Positions 11,319 through 23,240 are shown, counted from the stretch's first letter. The stretch is 64,000 nucleotides of DNA from Dichetophora obliterata (GCA_963920525.1 OY986437.1:62471330-62535329), one strand, 5' to 3'. Numbers and translations: made by a program. Notes: generated from the sequence alone by a model not told the origin.

Positions 11319-12003
11319 CGGTTCCGCCATATAACGTTTTTTTTTTCAACTAGTGCTTATTTCGTGAATGGTAAGACTTAGCTCATGTCTGATTTGACAC
11401 ATAATTAGTATAATCCTTCCGCTGAACGAATATGGTTGTGTTGCTCTTCAAAAATGAGCAAGGAGTGGCCGTTACAGTCAATGTCGATCGTTATCGGGCC
11501 ATGTTGAACGAATTTTTGTTCACAAAAATTGAAGAGGAGGATATTGGCAACATTTGGTTTCAACAGGACGGCGCTACGTGCCACACAGCCGGAGCTACAC
11601 TCAATGTTTTGCGCCCTGTTTTTGAAGATCGCATTATCAGCCGCAGAGCTGATGTCGTTTGGCCACCTCGGAGCTGCGATTTGACACCGTTGGACTATTA
11701 TTTGTGGGGTGCCCTCAAAGATAAGTGTTACGCCGACAAGCCAGAGACTATTGACGATTTAAAGGACAATATTCGTGCAGTCATTGGTGAAATACAGCTG
11801 CACACAATCGATAATGTGCTTAAAAATTGGACCGATCGTGTAGGCTACTGCATGGCCAGCTGAGGCAGCCATTTGAATGAAATTATTTTCCATTAATAAC
11901 CGGAAGGATTTTACTTTTAAATAAAAAAAGAAATTTGAGAAAATATCCAGTAGTTTTTTTTTATAGAATTTTAAAAAAAAAAAAAGTTATTTGGCGGACC
12001 CTG
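11319..12003 (+). mobile_element. Internally deleted maT/mariner-like transposon, 685 bp, with TA flanks
   Basis: TA (11317-11318) precedes a left tip CGGTTCCGCCATATAAC. The right tip is GTTATTTGGCGGACCCTG, ending at 12003 and followed by TA. Compared with the longer copy at 61,379-62,620, both untranslated ends and the start codon are kept. About 615 bp between the third codon and the middle of the transposase are removed. Both ends being present makes it a possible substrate for a related transposase. Confidence 0.85.
11432..11863 (+). CDS. 143-codon open frame: transposase start codon fused to the catalytic C-terminal half
   Basis: The frame opens with MVV, the same start as the full-length relative, and then joins FKNEQGVAVTVN directly. 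It keeps the second catalytic aspartate in WFQQDGATCHTA (about residues 42-53) and the third in CDLTPLDYYLWG. It ends at VGYCMAS. The N-terminal helix-turn-helix domains and the first catalytic aspartate (SDEAHF in the other copy) are missing, so it cannot be an active transposase. Unlike the 61-kb copy it has TGG rather than TGA at the LWG position. Whether it is expressed is unknown. The frame may simply be a recently deleted copy that has not yet decayed. Confidence 0.7.
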   Translation: MVVLLFKNEQGVAVTVNVDRYRAMLNEFLFTKIEEEDIGNIWFQQDGATCHTAGATLNVLRPVFEDRIISRRADVVWPPRSCDLTPLDYYLWGALKDKCYADKPETIDDLKDNIRAVIGEIQLHTIDNVLKNWTDRVGYCMAS

Positions 12004-12005
12004 TA

Positions 12006-13226
12006 CTTGAACATGTAATGTCTTCATAAATTTTTTACATTTGTCGATGTAAAATATTATATTTTAATTTTTTTTTTTATAAAGCAACCTACTGATTTGC
12101 ACTTGCCTCAGCTGTCTAACTCTTTGTGGCAGGGTTTAAGTTAAGACATTAACTAACACATCCTTCTCCAAATTTTGTGTCAACATGCTGGTTTTGGGGG
12201 ATTTTTGAGATCTCCTAAAAACCAAATCTGGTGATGCGTTTATTTTGGCAGGGGGTGTATATAAAAATGGATGTATGTATGTGGGTATGAGTGTATATCA
12301 CGTATAGACTCTCAAGCCGCTAAACCGATATTTATGAAATTTTTAAAGAAACGAAAGACACATCTTGAGAGTGTTCCAGTGCTACCTTTGTGCTACCTTC
12401 CATACAAACCAAAAAAATGCTATACCAGACGCTTTTAATTGTAAAAGACTAAAATTTTGGCCAAACCATATCAACGCAAACTTTAGCAAAATCATGCTTA
12501 TATCTGAAACTAGGTATGTTTGTGCTTCAAGTGGCGGTCACTATATAAAAGTGCTGCCGCGCCCACTTTTAGCGCCCACAAATCAATATGACTTCTATAT
12601 ATCAGACGGCTTTGAACGTATAATACTAATATACATATTTTTATATTTTGGTTCATGTGTTTACTCTCAAAAACTGTGCAAAAAATGGGCCTAGACGCAT
12701 AATAAAGTGGGCATACTCCCACTTTCCAGAAATTATTTTAGTTCCTGAGAGGTTCACGTTTAAAAGTAGAAACTTAGTATGTAGGTGCAATGGGTCCAAG
12801 TAACGGTCATTGTATATACTATAAATGTTGCCGTGCCTATGTTTACCACCTATCTATATAATAAAAAAAAAAAAAATGAATGCATGTATATTAGACTGGT
12901 CCTTATTTGTATGGAGAAAAAAAAAATTTGGTTTGTTTTTCTTGAACACCCTTTTATGTTGTTCCTATATACAAAAAAAGCATAAAAAACAGTTTCAAAG
13001 AAATTGGACTTTATTAACACGTGCTGCCAGGTACAAATTTAAAAAATTATCTACTACATAAGAGAAAAAAAAAGATAAAAAAAGCAATTCCATTTTGAAC
13101 GTACCGGCATTATGGAATGACCATCTCCAAATTGGGTGAAATTTTGCAAGAAGCATTACTGAAGAAAGTAAAAAAACTACATTTAAAGGAAAAAATGCCT
13201 GTGAAGGCGGGTGCTAATTATAAAAG
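12006..13226. repeat. Repeat-derived spacer with ~130-bp units, no gene seen
   Basis: ATGGATGTATGTATGTGGG and CTCAAGCCGCTAAACCGA (about 12267-12330) are phrases typical of dispersed fly repeats. CCGCGCCCACTTTTAGCGCC (about 12557), GTGGGCATACTCCCACTTTC (about 12706) and CCGTGCCTATGTTTACC (about 12829) mark degenerate units. A 109-codon open frame at 12365-12694 crosses these units and is not credible as a gene. Confidence 0.5.
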
Positions 13227-13910
13227 GGGCGTGGCACTGAAATATACCCCACATTTTTGATATCGAATAGGTTTGGAATTATAGATCACGCAGCCTCGGA
13301 GTTTAGTTCGACCTCAACTTACACATACAGTTTCACTGATGACATTTAATGTGGGATAGACAAGGGGGTGTGACACCTTACATACAACCAAAATTTGAGG
13401 TATTGAATAGCTTTAGAGTTAAAGGTCGCATAGCATCGCAATTCAGTATTCGACCTCAATTTACAAATCCAGTTTTACAGATAACATTTTCTTGGCGTTG
13501 GACAAGGGGGTGTGGCACCTCACGTACAATCAAAATTTGCGATATTGATATCTTGAGTAATAGGTTGCACTGTGTTGGAATTCAATATTCTAACTTAAAT
13601 TACAAATCGTCACTTGAGAAAATAAATGTCTTATGTGAAAATTTTCACTTTTGAGATTATTGAGAAAAAGGAGCTATTTTGGAGATTATTGAGAAAAATT
13701 CTAAAAAAATAGCAATAAGTTCCCAAAAATTTCGTAATCTATTGCGAAATGTGTCTGCAAATAGGCTTAAAATTCTGAAGAATATTGCTCCGCTAGATTT
13801 TGATTTATAGCCCATTTTTCTCAATAGTCTCAAAAGAAAACATTTTCACATACGACATTTATTTTCTCAAGCGACGAAGTGCAGTTTCACTGATAACATT
13901 TTATGGGGGC
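13227..13910 (+). repeat. Array of ~140-bp units, plus orientation
   Basis: Landmarks GGGGCGTGGCAC, GGGGGTGTGACACC, GGGGGTGTGGCACC and GGGGGCGTGGG fall near 13227, 13363, 13506 and 13904. The first three are 136-143 bp apart; the last interval is enlarged by an insertion. Each unit contains an ATCGAATAG..TTTGGAATTA-like segment, a CGCAGCCTCGGA-like segment and TTCGACCTCAA. It is the inverted counterpart of the array at 10,065-10,375. Confidence 0.75.
13608..13876. mobile_element. 269-bp inverted-repeat element inserted in the ~140-bp array
   Basis: CGTCACTTGAGAAAATAAAT at 13608 is mirrored by ATTTATTTTCTCAAGCGACG ending at 13876, with the match continuing for about 60 bp per arm. On either side the array sequence resumes (TACAAAT before, GCAGTTTCACTGATAAC after). 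It therefore interrupts one repeat unit. Confidence 0.8.
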
Positions 13911-14101
13911 GTGGGTTTCAGCTAGTGACTCTATCAATTTGAAGAAGGTATTTTTATCCATTTTCTAAATACTAATTTGGTAAAAGAAATTTTGTTTGAG
14001 AATTTTTAAAATGGTATGCATTTTGGTCCTTATCTAATCCAAGGAAGGGGTGTTAAGAATTTTGGAAAAATATTCAAATTCAGTAAACACCATTATTAAT
14101 T

Positions 14102-14155
14102 CCCATTATATTAATTTATTGTATTCACGATTATACAATAAATTAATTTAATGGG
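14102..14155. repeat. 22-bp-arm hairpin
   Basis: CCCATTATATTAATTTATTG (14102 on) pairs with CAATAAATTAATTTAATGGG (ending 14155), with one mismatch per 22-bp arm and a 10-base loop. It may be a very small palindromic insertion. No terminator context is visible. Confidence 0.7.
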
Positions 14156-14324
14156 GCCAATGTTATGTTTTAATTCTGCTTTATTTCTAAACTGTGAACA
14201 AAATTTCTTAAAAAAATTACAAGAAAATTGACTTAATTTACTCAAGTAAGTATAAGCAAAATTAGTAAATTTTTCATCATCTCAAAGCTATCAACTAATT
14301 TAAATAAATTATCACAAAACTCAC

Positions 14325-14368
14325 CGCAACGACCAGCTGCTCATACTGACGCAATGGGAAATCCACTA
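14325..14368 (-). other. Candidate 44-nt host exon (splice-site pattern only)
   Basis: On the minus strand an AG acceptor (complement of 14369-14370) is followed by 44 nt and a consensus donor GCG|GTGAGT at 14324. One frame is open through the exon and reads VDFPLRQYEQLVVA. Another contains ATG with A at -3 (MSSWSLR). The polypyrimidine tract before the acceptor is poor. Base composition is less AT-rich than the surroundings. I cannot name a gene. Confidence 0.25.
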
Positions 14369-14989
14369 CTGACAATATTTATCACAAACAGCTATTCTTC
14401 TCTGATTCATCTACGTAAATTATGTTTAATATTACTTTAGTACTACAGTATATGCAAAAGTTTTGCATACTTTTACGTACTTTTTTCATGGGGAAAATTT
14501 TCCAATTTGTACGTTTATTCTGTTGATTCAAAAACTTATTTTTAGTTAAATGATTTATCTCAACTTTGTTCTGCAAATGTTGATTAAACTTAATGAGAAA
14601 AAATGTGGCTAGCAAAATTTAATTGAATTAATCGATATTTTTATTGAAAAATGTATCTTAAAGTAAAATACTCATAGTATTCGTATAACATTAAGTGAAA
14701 AACATACTAACTCAAGTATTTTCTATACTTTACTTGTTTTCAAATAAATATTCTAGTTTGATAGAAAAATGCTGTATGATATTCTACGAGTTTTGATCGA
14801 GTTTTTTAAAAATAAAGTGCTTCCTAAAGAATAAAAAAAACCCATATTTTATGGCTCTGATTTCTTTGGAAATTTATAGTGGATAATGAAAAATTCTATG
14901 AAATATTTCAGTTCAAATTTTAAAATAAAAAATAACTTCTAATGACCCTCATCAACCATTGCTTCAGTTATTTTTATTAGCTGCATGGA

Positions 14990-15010
14990 GTTTGGTTCTT
15001 AAGTCTTTTG
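14990..15010 (-). repeat. Recurrent motif copy 1
   Basis: The minus strand reads CAAAAGACTTAAG then AACCAAAC. The upstream flank TTTACGCTCTTAAAA resembles that of the copy at 27,199, so the similarity extends beyond the core. Confidence 0.7.
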
Positions 15011-15734
15011 TTTTAAGAGCGTAAATAAAACTCGCTGCAGCTAAAAGTTCTTCTGTTTTTTATCGCTGATGATTAATAATTCAACAGAATTTGATTCATT
15101 CCTTTAATTCGCTCAACTTAAAATGGGACAGTTATGAATTCGCAGAATAAACTGATTAATTAAAACCGCTAAGAGATATTCGCAAATATTTCAAAAGAAT
15201 TCCATATGTTTTTGTTTCAAAAATAACTTGCTTCGCTGCTTTTGTCAGAACTTAAGCATGAAAAGTTGTGTAATTTATTTGTTTATTTATGTAAATAAAA
15301 GATAATTATAGATAATTACATAACTAATGGTAGTTTAGGCACCTACCTAAAGGCTATTGGCACGAAAAAAATGTTTTTAAGGGAAACGTTAAACTGAATC
15401 TTAAATGTTTGGTGAGTTAAGTGCAAATAAAATTGAAGTTTATTAGTTTCGAAATTGAATTAAATTTAAGTTCGTCAGTTTGCAAATTAGTTCATAAATT
15501 TGTAGGAACTCATATAATTTTTGTGTTTAGATATATTAAAAGCATTTGGAGCAGAACAGTTTTTGGTTCTTAAATGCTAATTCTTCAAAAAAAAAAAATT
15601 ATGAAAAATGCTTAATAGACTACAAATTTGTTAAGCCATAGCAATAATTCAGCAAAATTGACCTTAATTAATTATTTGTCTCATAAAAAAAGATGTCTTA
15701 AAGCTAGAATTTAATTTGATAACATCTTTTACAT

Positions 15735-15806
15735 GTTTGTGTCTTACATCTTTTGTATTCACTACAATTTCATATGTTTGAGGTAGTTTGTGTCTTAAGT
15801 CTTTTG
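15735..15806 (-). repeat. Recurrent motif pair (copies 2 and 3)
   Basis: On the minus strand, CAAAAGACTTAAG then ACACAAAC (15806-15786) is followed 51 bp on by CAAAAGATGTAAG then ACACAAAC (15755-15735). Both share the ACACAAAC variant tail, which also resembles the 49.6-kb copy. Confidence 0.7.
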
Positions 15807-16074
15807 TTTTTACTATGATATGAATTATTGCTATCGTTTTTTTGAGTTTAGAGATTATTATTAAACAAAAATCTATTTATTTTTATTATTAAAAAAATAT
15901 ATTGCATAAAGAGGTTTCCTCTCTTAAGGGCTAACACCACTGTAAAGTTCATTAAAATTAGTCATGTCTTTTTGAAATTTTGTTATCAAGGAAACACAAT
16001 TTATGTGAAATATACATACGGGGTTTTATAAAGCATATATTATATGATGTAAAAAAAATTTGTTTTTTTAAATA
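15807..16074. other. AT-rich spacer, no gene seen
   Basis: No coding or structured signal was recognised. Confidence 0.5.
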
Positions 16075-16460
16075 GTGGTATTAGAGCGTTATAATTGGAG
16101 AGCCTTTAAATTACGCGGCTGGCAGCACAACTCAAAAAGTTTTTTCTGATCGACTTCAAATTTCACATACTTATTTACAGTTATAATATCTAGAAAAAAA
16201 TGCGTACGATTTTTTTAATATATCAAAAATTGTCTGAGTTATGATGTAATCTTGATGGTTTTTTTTTTAAAAAACATCAACTTTGACTTAAAGCACCTAC
16301 AAAATTTTTAAAATTTAATATTTCTTAAACCACCTGCGTATTTCTTTAGATTTACTTTTATAATTAAAACACACATCTTGTTTCTACTGAACTTGTGCTG
16401 CCAGCCACGGAGCACCTCTTGTTTAAAGGCTCTCCAATAATGACGCTCTACTAACACCAT
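16075..16460. mobile_element. ~386-bp inverted-repeat element with a CTGGCAGCACAA arm
   Basis: Left arm 16075-16133 holds TTGGAGAGCCTTTAAA and CGGCTGGCAGCACAA. The right arm 16391-16460 holds the complementary TTGTGCTGCCAGCC and TTTAAAGGCTCTCCAATAA. The arms differ by small indels, so this is an old copy. There is no coding capacity. Confidence 0.7.
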
Positions 16461-16904
16461 ATAAAAGTAAAAGAAGAAGACAACACTTTCGTGCTGTAAA
16501 CACGAGTAACATACATTCTGAGTAACATACCTGGACTCGTGGGGTACATATGAACCCCAGTGATTGAAATCTTTGTAAAAATTTAAATATTGATTATTTT
16601 GTCTCAAAAAAATTCAGAGATAATTTTTAGATACCACTTTAAACTGTAGAATAGTCCAAGTTGAAAAAAATAAAAATCAGCGTTCATAAAAATAGAAAAA
16701 AATTCCAAACAAACAAAAGCGAGACAGAACGTGGGGTATGTACGTACCCTACTAGGCCAGGTGAAGGTTAATAAAACCTCTATACATAACAATTTATAAT
16801 TAAACACCATTTATAAGAAATCATATAAATTATGTTTCCTTGCTTACAAAAATACTAAAAGACACAACTAATTGTAATGACTTTAGAGTGGTCTTAGCTC
16901 TTAA

Positions 16905-17606
16905 GGGGGGAAACCTAAGTAGCTAACGAAAAATAGACGTATTTTCAGGATTTTGTTGCCTAAATGAAAAGGTCAATAAAAAATCTGCAAAACACGTTTA
17001 ATAATATAAGTACTGATATACACAATGGAATTTTTAAAAAAAAAATTTCAATACAAAATGGCGTCTGTGCAGCATTAGTTTGAAGGCGCTTTTTTTGAAG
17101 GGGTCCATGGCCGGAAACCTAACGTCCTTCATTTTTGATCAGGAACAAAAAAAATATTTGGTCAGTTTCTATACATGCATAGCTATCGACACACGTAGGA
17201 TTTTTTGATACATTGATTTTTCGTGAAATGGTGCGTGATCGATCAAAACAGTTTCACAAAAATCAAACAAAACAAAAATCAAGCAATATTAAAAACAATT
17301 CTACAAGTGGCGATAGATAAAGGTATTTTGAATATACTATCAAAATTTCAAATCGATCGGTGAAGATTTGCTAGAGTTATGTGTCTTGTCGTCTCAAAAA
17401 AGTGGTTTCAATAAAAACGCGTTCAAAGTTTTAAGTACAAAATAAAAATTCGTATAATACATATGGCATTGCGCAGAATGGAAAATTTGGACACTTAGAC
17501 ACTTTTGCCGGATTTTATCTCTTGGTATAATGTTTTCAAGAGCCTAAAGCATCTTTTAAACGAAAAATGTTTGGATTTTTTAAAAATTTTACTTTGGTTT
17601 TCCGCC
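16905..17606. mobile_element. 702-bp MITE, TTAA-flanked family, copy A
   Basis: TTAA (16901-16904) precedes GGGGGGAAACCTAAGTA. The far end ACTTTGGTTTTCCGCC is followed by TTAA (17607-17610). It is homologous over most of its length to copy B at 26,337-26,859, including ATGAAAAGGTCAATAAAAAA and CTATCG..CACACGTAG segments. TTAA duplications point to piggyBac-type mobilisation, but the tips differ from the piggyBac copy in this window. No transposase is encoded. Confidence 0.8.
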
Positions 17607-17677
17607 TTAATAGAAATAAATTCTTTAAAAATACAAAAAATTTAAATTGTATGCATAAAATATTGCATTCAGAGCTT

Positions 17678-18367
17678 AAGGGGAGGTTCTAGTAGAAATC
17701 GACGGAAAATGTTTTTGCTTATATTTTTTGCTTTATTTTCATCCTTAAGATCTAGAAAATATATAGTCAAAAGGATATTTCTCTTTTTGATTTATTTTAC
17801 GAGTCATAGCGTATTAGACGAGAAAGTGCTTCGGTCGAAAAAAGGTATTGTATAAAATTTTTTCTCGAAACACCTTTTTTCCGCACTTTACACGATTCCG
17901 CTTTTCGAATTTCTATGTTTGACGGCTCAAATTAAAGCTTATTCAATTTAGGGGGCCTTCAGGAAGCGGTTTTTTCCAAAAAAATTTATTAGCATTATTT
18001 TTTTAACGTTAAAGCAAAAGAAAAAGGAGTAAAAAAATGTTTTTTTTCAAAGGGCCGCCCTTTTTTTAAAAAGGGTTTTACAAAAATCAGAAATCTACAA
18101 GGCTCCCCAAATTTCATCTAAGCTAATAATTTTTTGGTTTTTTCATTTAAGATCACTTGGCAGGCCTGTAGAGTGTACAGCGCACGGCTTTGATCAGCGA
18201 GATCTCCAGGCGGCATTTTTTAATTATTTTTCATGGAAAAAATTGTATAATGTTCTTGAAATATACACTAATAAATGCCACAAAAGATTTTTTTTCAAAA
18301 AAGACTTACGTTCGCTCAAAAAAAAAAATCCTGAAACTACGTTACGTTTCTACTAGAACCTCCCCTT
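17678..18367. mobile_element. 690-bp MITE with a perfect 21-bp terminal inverted repeat
   Basis: AAGGGGAGGTTCTAGTAGAA at 17678 (21 bp match) is the exact complement of the end at 18347-18367. The left flank with the tip reads CTTAAGGGG, like the neighbouring TTAA family. The right flank is not TTAA. It lies only 70 bp after copy A, so TTAAGGGG-type elements are clustered here. Confidence 0.85.
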
Positions 18368-21300
18368 CTACCAAAAAAAAAAAAATTCTACAAAAATATT
18401 TAAACTTTAAATCGTAGGCAACAAAGTGATAATATTTGTTTTATACACAAAATAAAGCAAAATTGAATTTTTGTTATGCCTGTGTTATTGTTGTTTCGTA
18501 TAACAAATTTATTATTCATTCTACACAACATGACACAAACAAATATGCCCAAAATTAAGGCATAAAGGTTAGTCATGACGCATCAAAAGGCATTGTTAAG
18601 CTCACACAAGGTCTTTATAAGTAGCAAAAAAATCAAATCTTTGACCATAAATAAAACATAACAATGCTTAGTTGATTAAAAAAAAAACAAACACACGAAC
18701 CTAAGTATCAACAAAAATTCGTTACATTTAGGCTAGACAAAATCAGCCAATAATAAAAAAAAACAAAATAAAGTTAAATTTAATGAAATGCCACCAAATA
18801 AACATAAAAACCAAGGCACAGCAACAACAACCGCATAAACAAAAACGTTACAAATTCAAATACTGTCGATTTTAAAGCGATAATGTCGCGATTTGCAAGC
18901 ATCCAAACACTAACTGTATTAACAAAAACAACAACAACTTAAAGAAGTAGCAAAAAATGTAATTAATTCATAACGATTAAGATGCCAGAAGCATATAAGA
19001 CGAAAAAAAAAAACAAAAACCTCAAGACAGCAAAATCAGAGGGAAGCTAAAACATAAAAACAATAAATTATTTGATACCACAAAACGGCTAAAATTCCAA
19101 AGTGGACGACAACGAAGACTATGACGACGATGATGATTTTGACGGTAACCGCACCGTTAACGTTGTCGTAGCCTTTCTTTGTCTTTGTCGTTGTCGTTCC
19201 CAAAGTAATGGTTCTTGATTTGCTTATTAATCACCACAACTTAGGAAGGCTCTAATAAAAGTATCAATTTCTGTTTGTTTAAATATTTAAATTCTTTGTT
19301 TATTTTCTCGCTTTATTGCTTGCTTATGCATTCTTAGAATAGAAGGCAGGAAACAGAACATAACTGCATGTAAGTCGTGGTGACAAACCCAACACAAAAT
19401 GAGGTTAACTAAAAGCTGTGGGCTCCTTTTTTATAGATACGATTCGATTCGGTCAACATATTTTGACTATGCATTGAATTGAAAAAAAAAATGCTTAAAT
19501 CATTGAGCATTCAATGAAGCTTGAAACTTATGCTTAATTTTCATTTGATTTCCATTAATAATGTTATGAAAAGCCAATAGAGAAGTAAGGGGCAACAGCT
19601 GCCAGCTTTAGGAAACAGCAGCTGTTCGCTTGTTGGTCACTGAAAGTTGTAAACATATTTAAGATTTCTTCCAGCTTTAATATGGGCAACGAAAGTTTTT
19701 TATATCTTCTTCTTGTTATTGCTTATCGATGGCTGTTGTTGCTGCCACACGTTCAAAAAGGGAAACCCTTTTTTGGTTTTGAACTGGGTTGGGCCTTTAC
19801 AGTTAGCCACTATTCGATGCACATTATTCACAGACACAAATTACAAACTGATGATCTTTATGACCGCTTTTAATGGATATGGATGGACTTGATTTATTGA
19901 TGTCAGTATGAATGGCTTGATGATGGGTTGGATTATTATAAAATTATTGGAATTTATCTATTAAAAATACTCTATTGTAAATTATTTACACAGATTTAAT
20001 AAGATATTTTTATAACAGCTAAATGCTGCAAATGATTTAGTTTTTCTCCACCAACTCCATTAAACAATAAAAACCTGTTGTTGATGTTAAAAAATAGCAT
20101 TCTTTGTGATCATATTACTTAAGTGTCAGTGTAAGGATAGCTGATATTTTAATTTCTTGAACTAAAAACACTGATAACCATCTTAAATTTTTTGAAGTTT
20201 CACCATGACTTTTTATGAACTGTATTGTTGCATCAGCGAATCTCTGCTGAGACAAAACTAAACTAAGATATTTTTTTAAGAGATAAAAAACGGGTGTTGA
20301 AAAATTTGGTCACAAGCAACTTTAATGCGGAAATATATAGGAGTCTAAGATATTGCATATCCTTAGCTAAATGTGGGCTAAACAATCAAGTCGCCGCTAG
20401 TTAGATTTCAATTTTGTTGACAAGATTTAATTTTATCAATCCAATTTCTCAACAAGAATCACATTCGGTGGTGCTATTTTCTCTTTTATTACATTCCAAT
20501 ATGCTACGGGCTTATATAATATTATGCCTTATTGTGATATTATAGGGGAAATATTTTCAGTGGATTTGAAGCTTTACCTGAATAAATCAAAGCTCCATAT
20601 GACTTTTTTCTAAAAAATACTGACTTATTTTACGCTCTCTCTTCCTTTTACTCCCTAGAACTTTATGAGTTAGATACAATAAAGAAAAACCTACATATTT
20701 TTATTATCACTTCTCTATGTTTATTTTTTTTCAATTAAGAAAATGGCAACATATCAACAACGTCAATTTGTTGTGCTAAGAAATTTAATTTTCTTACAAT
20801 ATCTTTCGGTTTTATCTTTAAGTATTTGGGTTTTTCGGTTATTAGTATTGCGATTATGTCGAAAGGTCTTAATTGAAAACTACAGATTTTTAAGTATTTA
20901 CGATGTATATAAATGCTAGCAATTTACATGAAATTTAATTATTTATGTACCTATAACAATAGTATGAAAATTAAACGCAAACAACAATCATTTTCTTTTT
21001 AACGGTTGAAGGCAGATCTCCATTACTAACTTAAACTACCAATCTGTAATCTGAAGTGAATGGCAGAGATATTCATAGTATCAGTACTTCAAGGTATGAC
21101 GTGAAATCAGCGCTTACATATTTTTTTTATTTAACTAGCAGTTAGGAAAATTAAAGGGAAATTTTTCTTTTCTAGCAACCGTGCAGTTGAAAGACAAAGC
21201 ATAGACAAAAGCATTCTAATTTACCTTCTCATGGAAAAAAGCATGATTTACTCTCGTTGTCAAATCTTAAAAGAATTAAGTAATTTCAAAAATGACTGTA

Positions 21301-22523
21301 AGGTATTGTGCATTACCATCAATAACGTGTTCACATAACCTTATTTTCAATGGTTCAAATGACAGCAGTCCTCTTAACCCACTCCAATGACACAAAACTA
21401 AAGGTATCACACAAAAATTAGCCAAAATAAAATTGGGTCAAAACTAGCCAATATTTTGAAAAATAATCACGTCTTCAGAGGGTTAATGGTAATTTATTAA
21501 TTTTTAAAACTAAATTTATTTATTGCTTGTGAAAATTTTTATACAGTCTGAGCGAAAAATAATTGTACAATATTTTTAATTGTGCTAGTATATAAAATCA
21601 ACACATACATATCGGTCATTCCATGTCAAATCTGACGCTTTTCGAAACTCACATTTCTGTAAAAATTTGGTACTTTGCACGGATAGTACTTTAAAAAAGA
21701 AAAATATTTGTATTTCAATTTGTTTTTGCAGATATACACTGAAATATTAAAAAGAAAATCAGAAATTGTCATTGAAACATGTAGTCAAACAACTATATCT
21801 TCTAAACCGTTGGTCCTACAAGAAAATGTTGAAGACATATTTTAAAGATCTTGAATTGGTGTTTATTGTGGTGTCCTTTTTAACAAACACTTTCGTTAAA
21901 AATTTTAAATTTTTTGATCACTAAAAATTTCATTCACATTTTTCATAGCCAGCACCACTATTTTTTTGGCACTTTGAAAATATTATCGTATTGAGGCATT
22001 CATTCTTAATGCATTCTCAAAATTTGATGTTGGAGAATCAATGTTTACTATTTTTAACGAAATTTTCAAAAACTGACTACACAATTTTTAAGTACAAAAT
22101 ACTTAAATTTTTAATTAAAAATTGAGTTTTTAGTATTTTTTGCTAAGCTAGGTACATATCGTCGCTGCGCCAACAAAAACAGTTATATGTATTTCAGTAC
22201 AATAAAATAGAACAAGACTTAAAAGTCTAAAATTATACTGTTTTGACAATTTTTGACAATTTGTTTTAAAAGGCAAAATATTTTTAAAATTAATTTAGAA
22301 TCAGTGAGCTGGCCAAAATTCCTTTTCAACAAGCCCAAAATCAATGATATACGCTGCCATTTTTTAACTATTCAACAGTATTTTTATATAAAACTATCGT
22401 TTTTTCTAGATCTATGGTTTCTTGGGGAAATTTTCTCAGAATCCATCATAGATTACGTTTATGCTATACGCATTCTTTGTTTTATCTCATCTGAACAATT
22501 TGACTCGCTCTAGTGGTTACACA
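18368..22523. other. 4.2-kb AT-rich region, no gene seen
   Basis: It contains CAACAA- and ACAAAA-rich simple sequence (about 18,640-19,060) and a GAC/GTC-rich stretch (19,105-19,200) that can fold on itself. TCGGTCATTCCATGTCAAAT at about 21,611 resembles a transposon tip, but its partner was not found. A short open frame at 19,682-19,873 is not convincing. Confidence 0.5.
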
Positions 22524-22738
22524 CATGGCAGAATTAGACAAGGTAGTGTTAGGGCGGAGAGCCGGTGACCGAAACTGTCAAAACAAAATTGACAACTCAT
22601 AAAAAATCTGCTACAAGTGAGAATGCAATGAGAAAGCAATAATTGGCAAAAATAGCTAAATGGCTGAGTTTGACAGTTATGGTCACTAAGAAAGAGAGCA
22701 CATTCAGCTCTAACACTACCTTGTCTAGTTCTGCCATG
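22524..22738. mobile_element. 215-bp MITE with ~28-bp terminal inverted repeats, family Y copy 1
   Basis: CATGGCAGAATTAGACAAGG (22524 on, continuing TAGTGTTAG) is mirrored by CTAACACTACC then TTGTCTAGTTCTGCCATG, ending 22738. The arms have one mismatch. Subterminal CTGAATGTGCTCTC and TTAGTGACC blocks recur in the element at 52,239-52,999. Confidence 0.9.
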
Positions 22739-23240
22739 GTTTTACATAAAAAGCTTAGTATCACGAGGTCAGAAACGTTTTTCTAAATGATAAAGGCAGC
22801 ATACTATTCAAAAGGGCGTGCTTATGTTCGTACGGTGTCAAGTTACTGAAGTCAACAAGGTCACAAACTAGGTCCCAAACTAAGTCGAAAAATTGTTTGG
22901 ATCTTAAATGATTTCATCTTTAATTAGATTTGCCTAAGAGTTATATGTTTTTTTCGACTTCATTCGGTTTTATAAGAGTTCATTCGAAAAAAAAAATTGT
23001 TTACGAAGCAACTTTGTTGAAACCATTTCTTCTGTTGTTTTTATTATATGATAACAAAAAATCTTGATACAAAACAAAATAGAAATTGTAGGTTGGTTTA
23101 AGTACAATATGATTGCATACTTTGATTTTCAAGCATACCATTAAAACCATGACTTTTGATCAAAAACAACATAACAAAAAAAGGAGGGTATTAATTATTA
23201 TATTGGTTTCTCAAAATTCATTCGAATGTCTGAAATCAAT
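22739..23240. other. Spacer, no gene seen
   Basis: AT-rich sequence with no recognised signal. Confidence 0.5.

Noticed and set aside
12365..12694. 109-codon open frame
   Set aside because: It spans degenerate repeat units and shows no domain or initiation context.
16308..16607. 99-codon minus-strand open frame
   Set aside because: It runs through the right arm of a MITE and low-complexity sequence.
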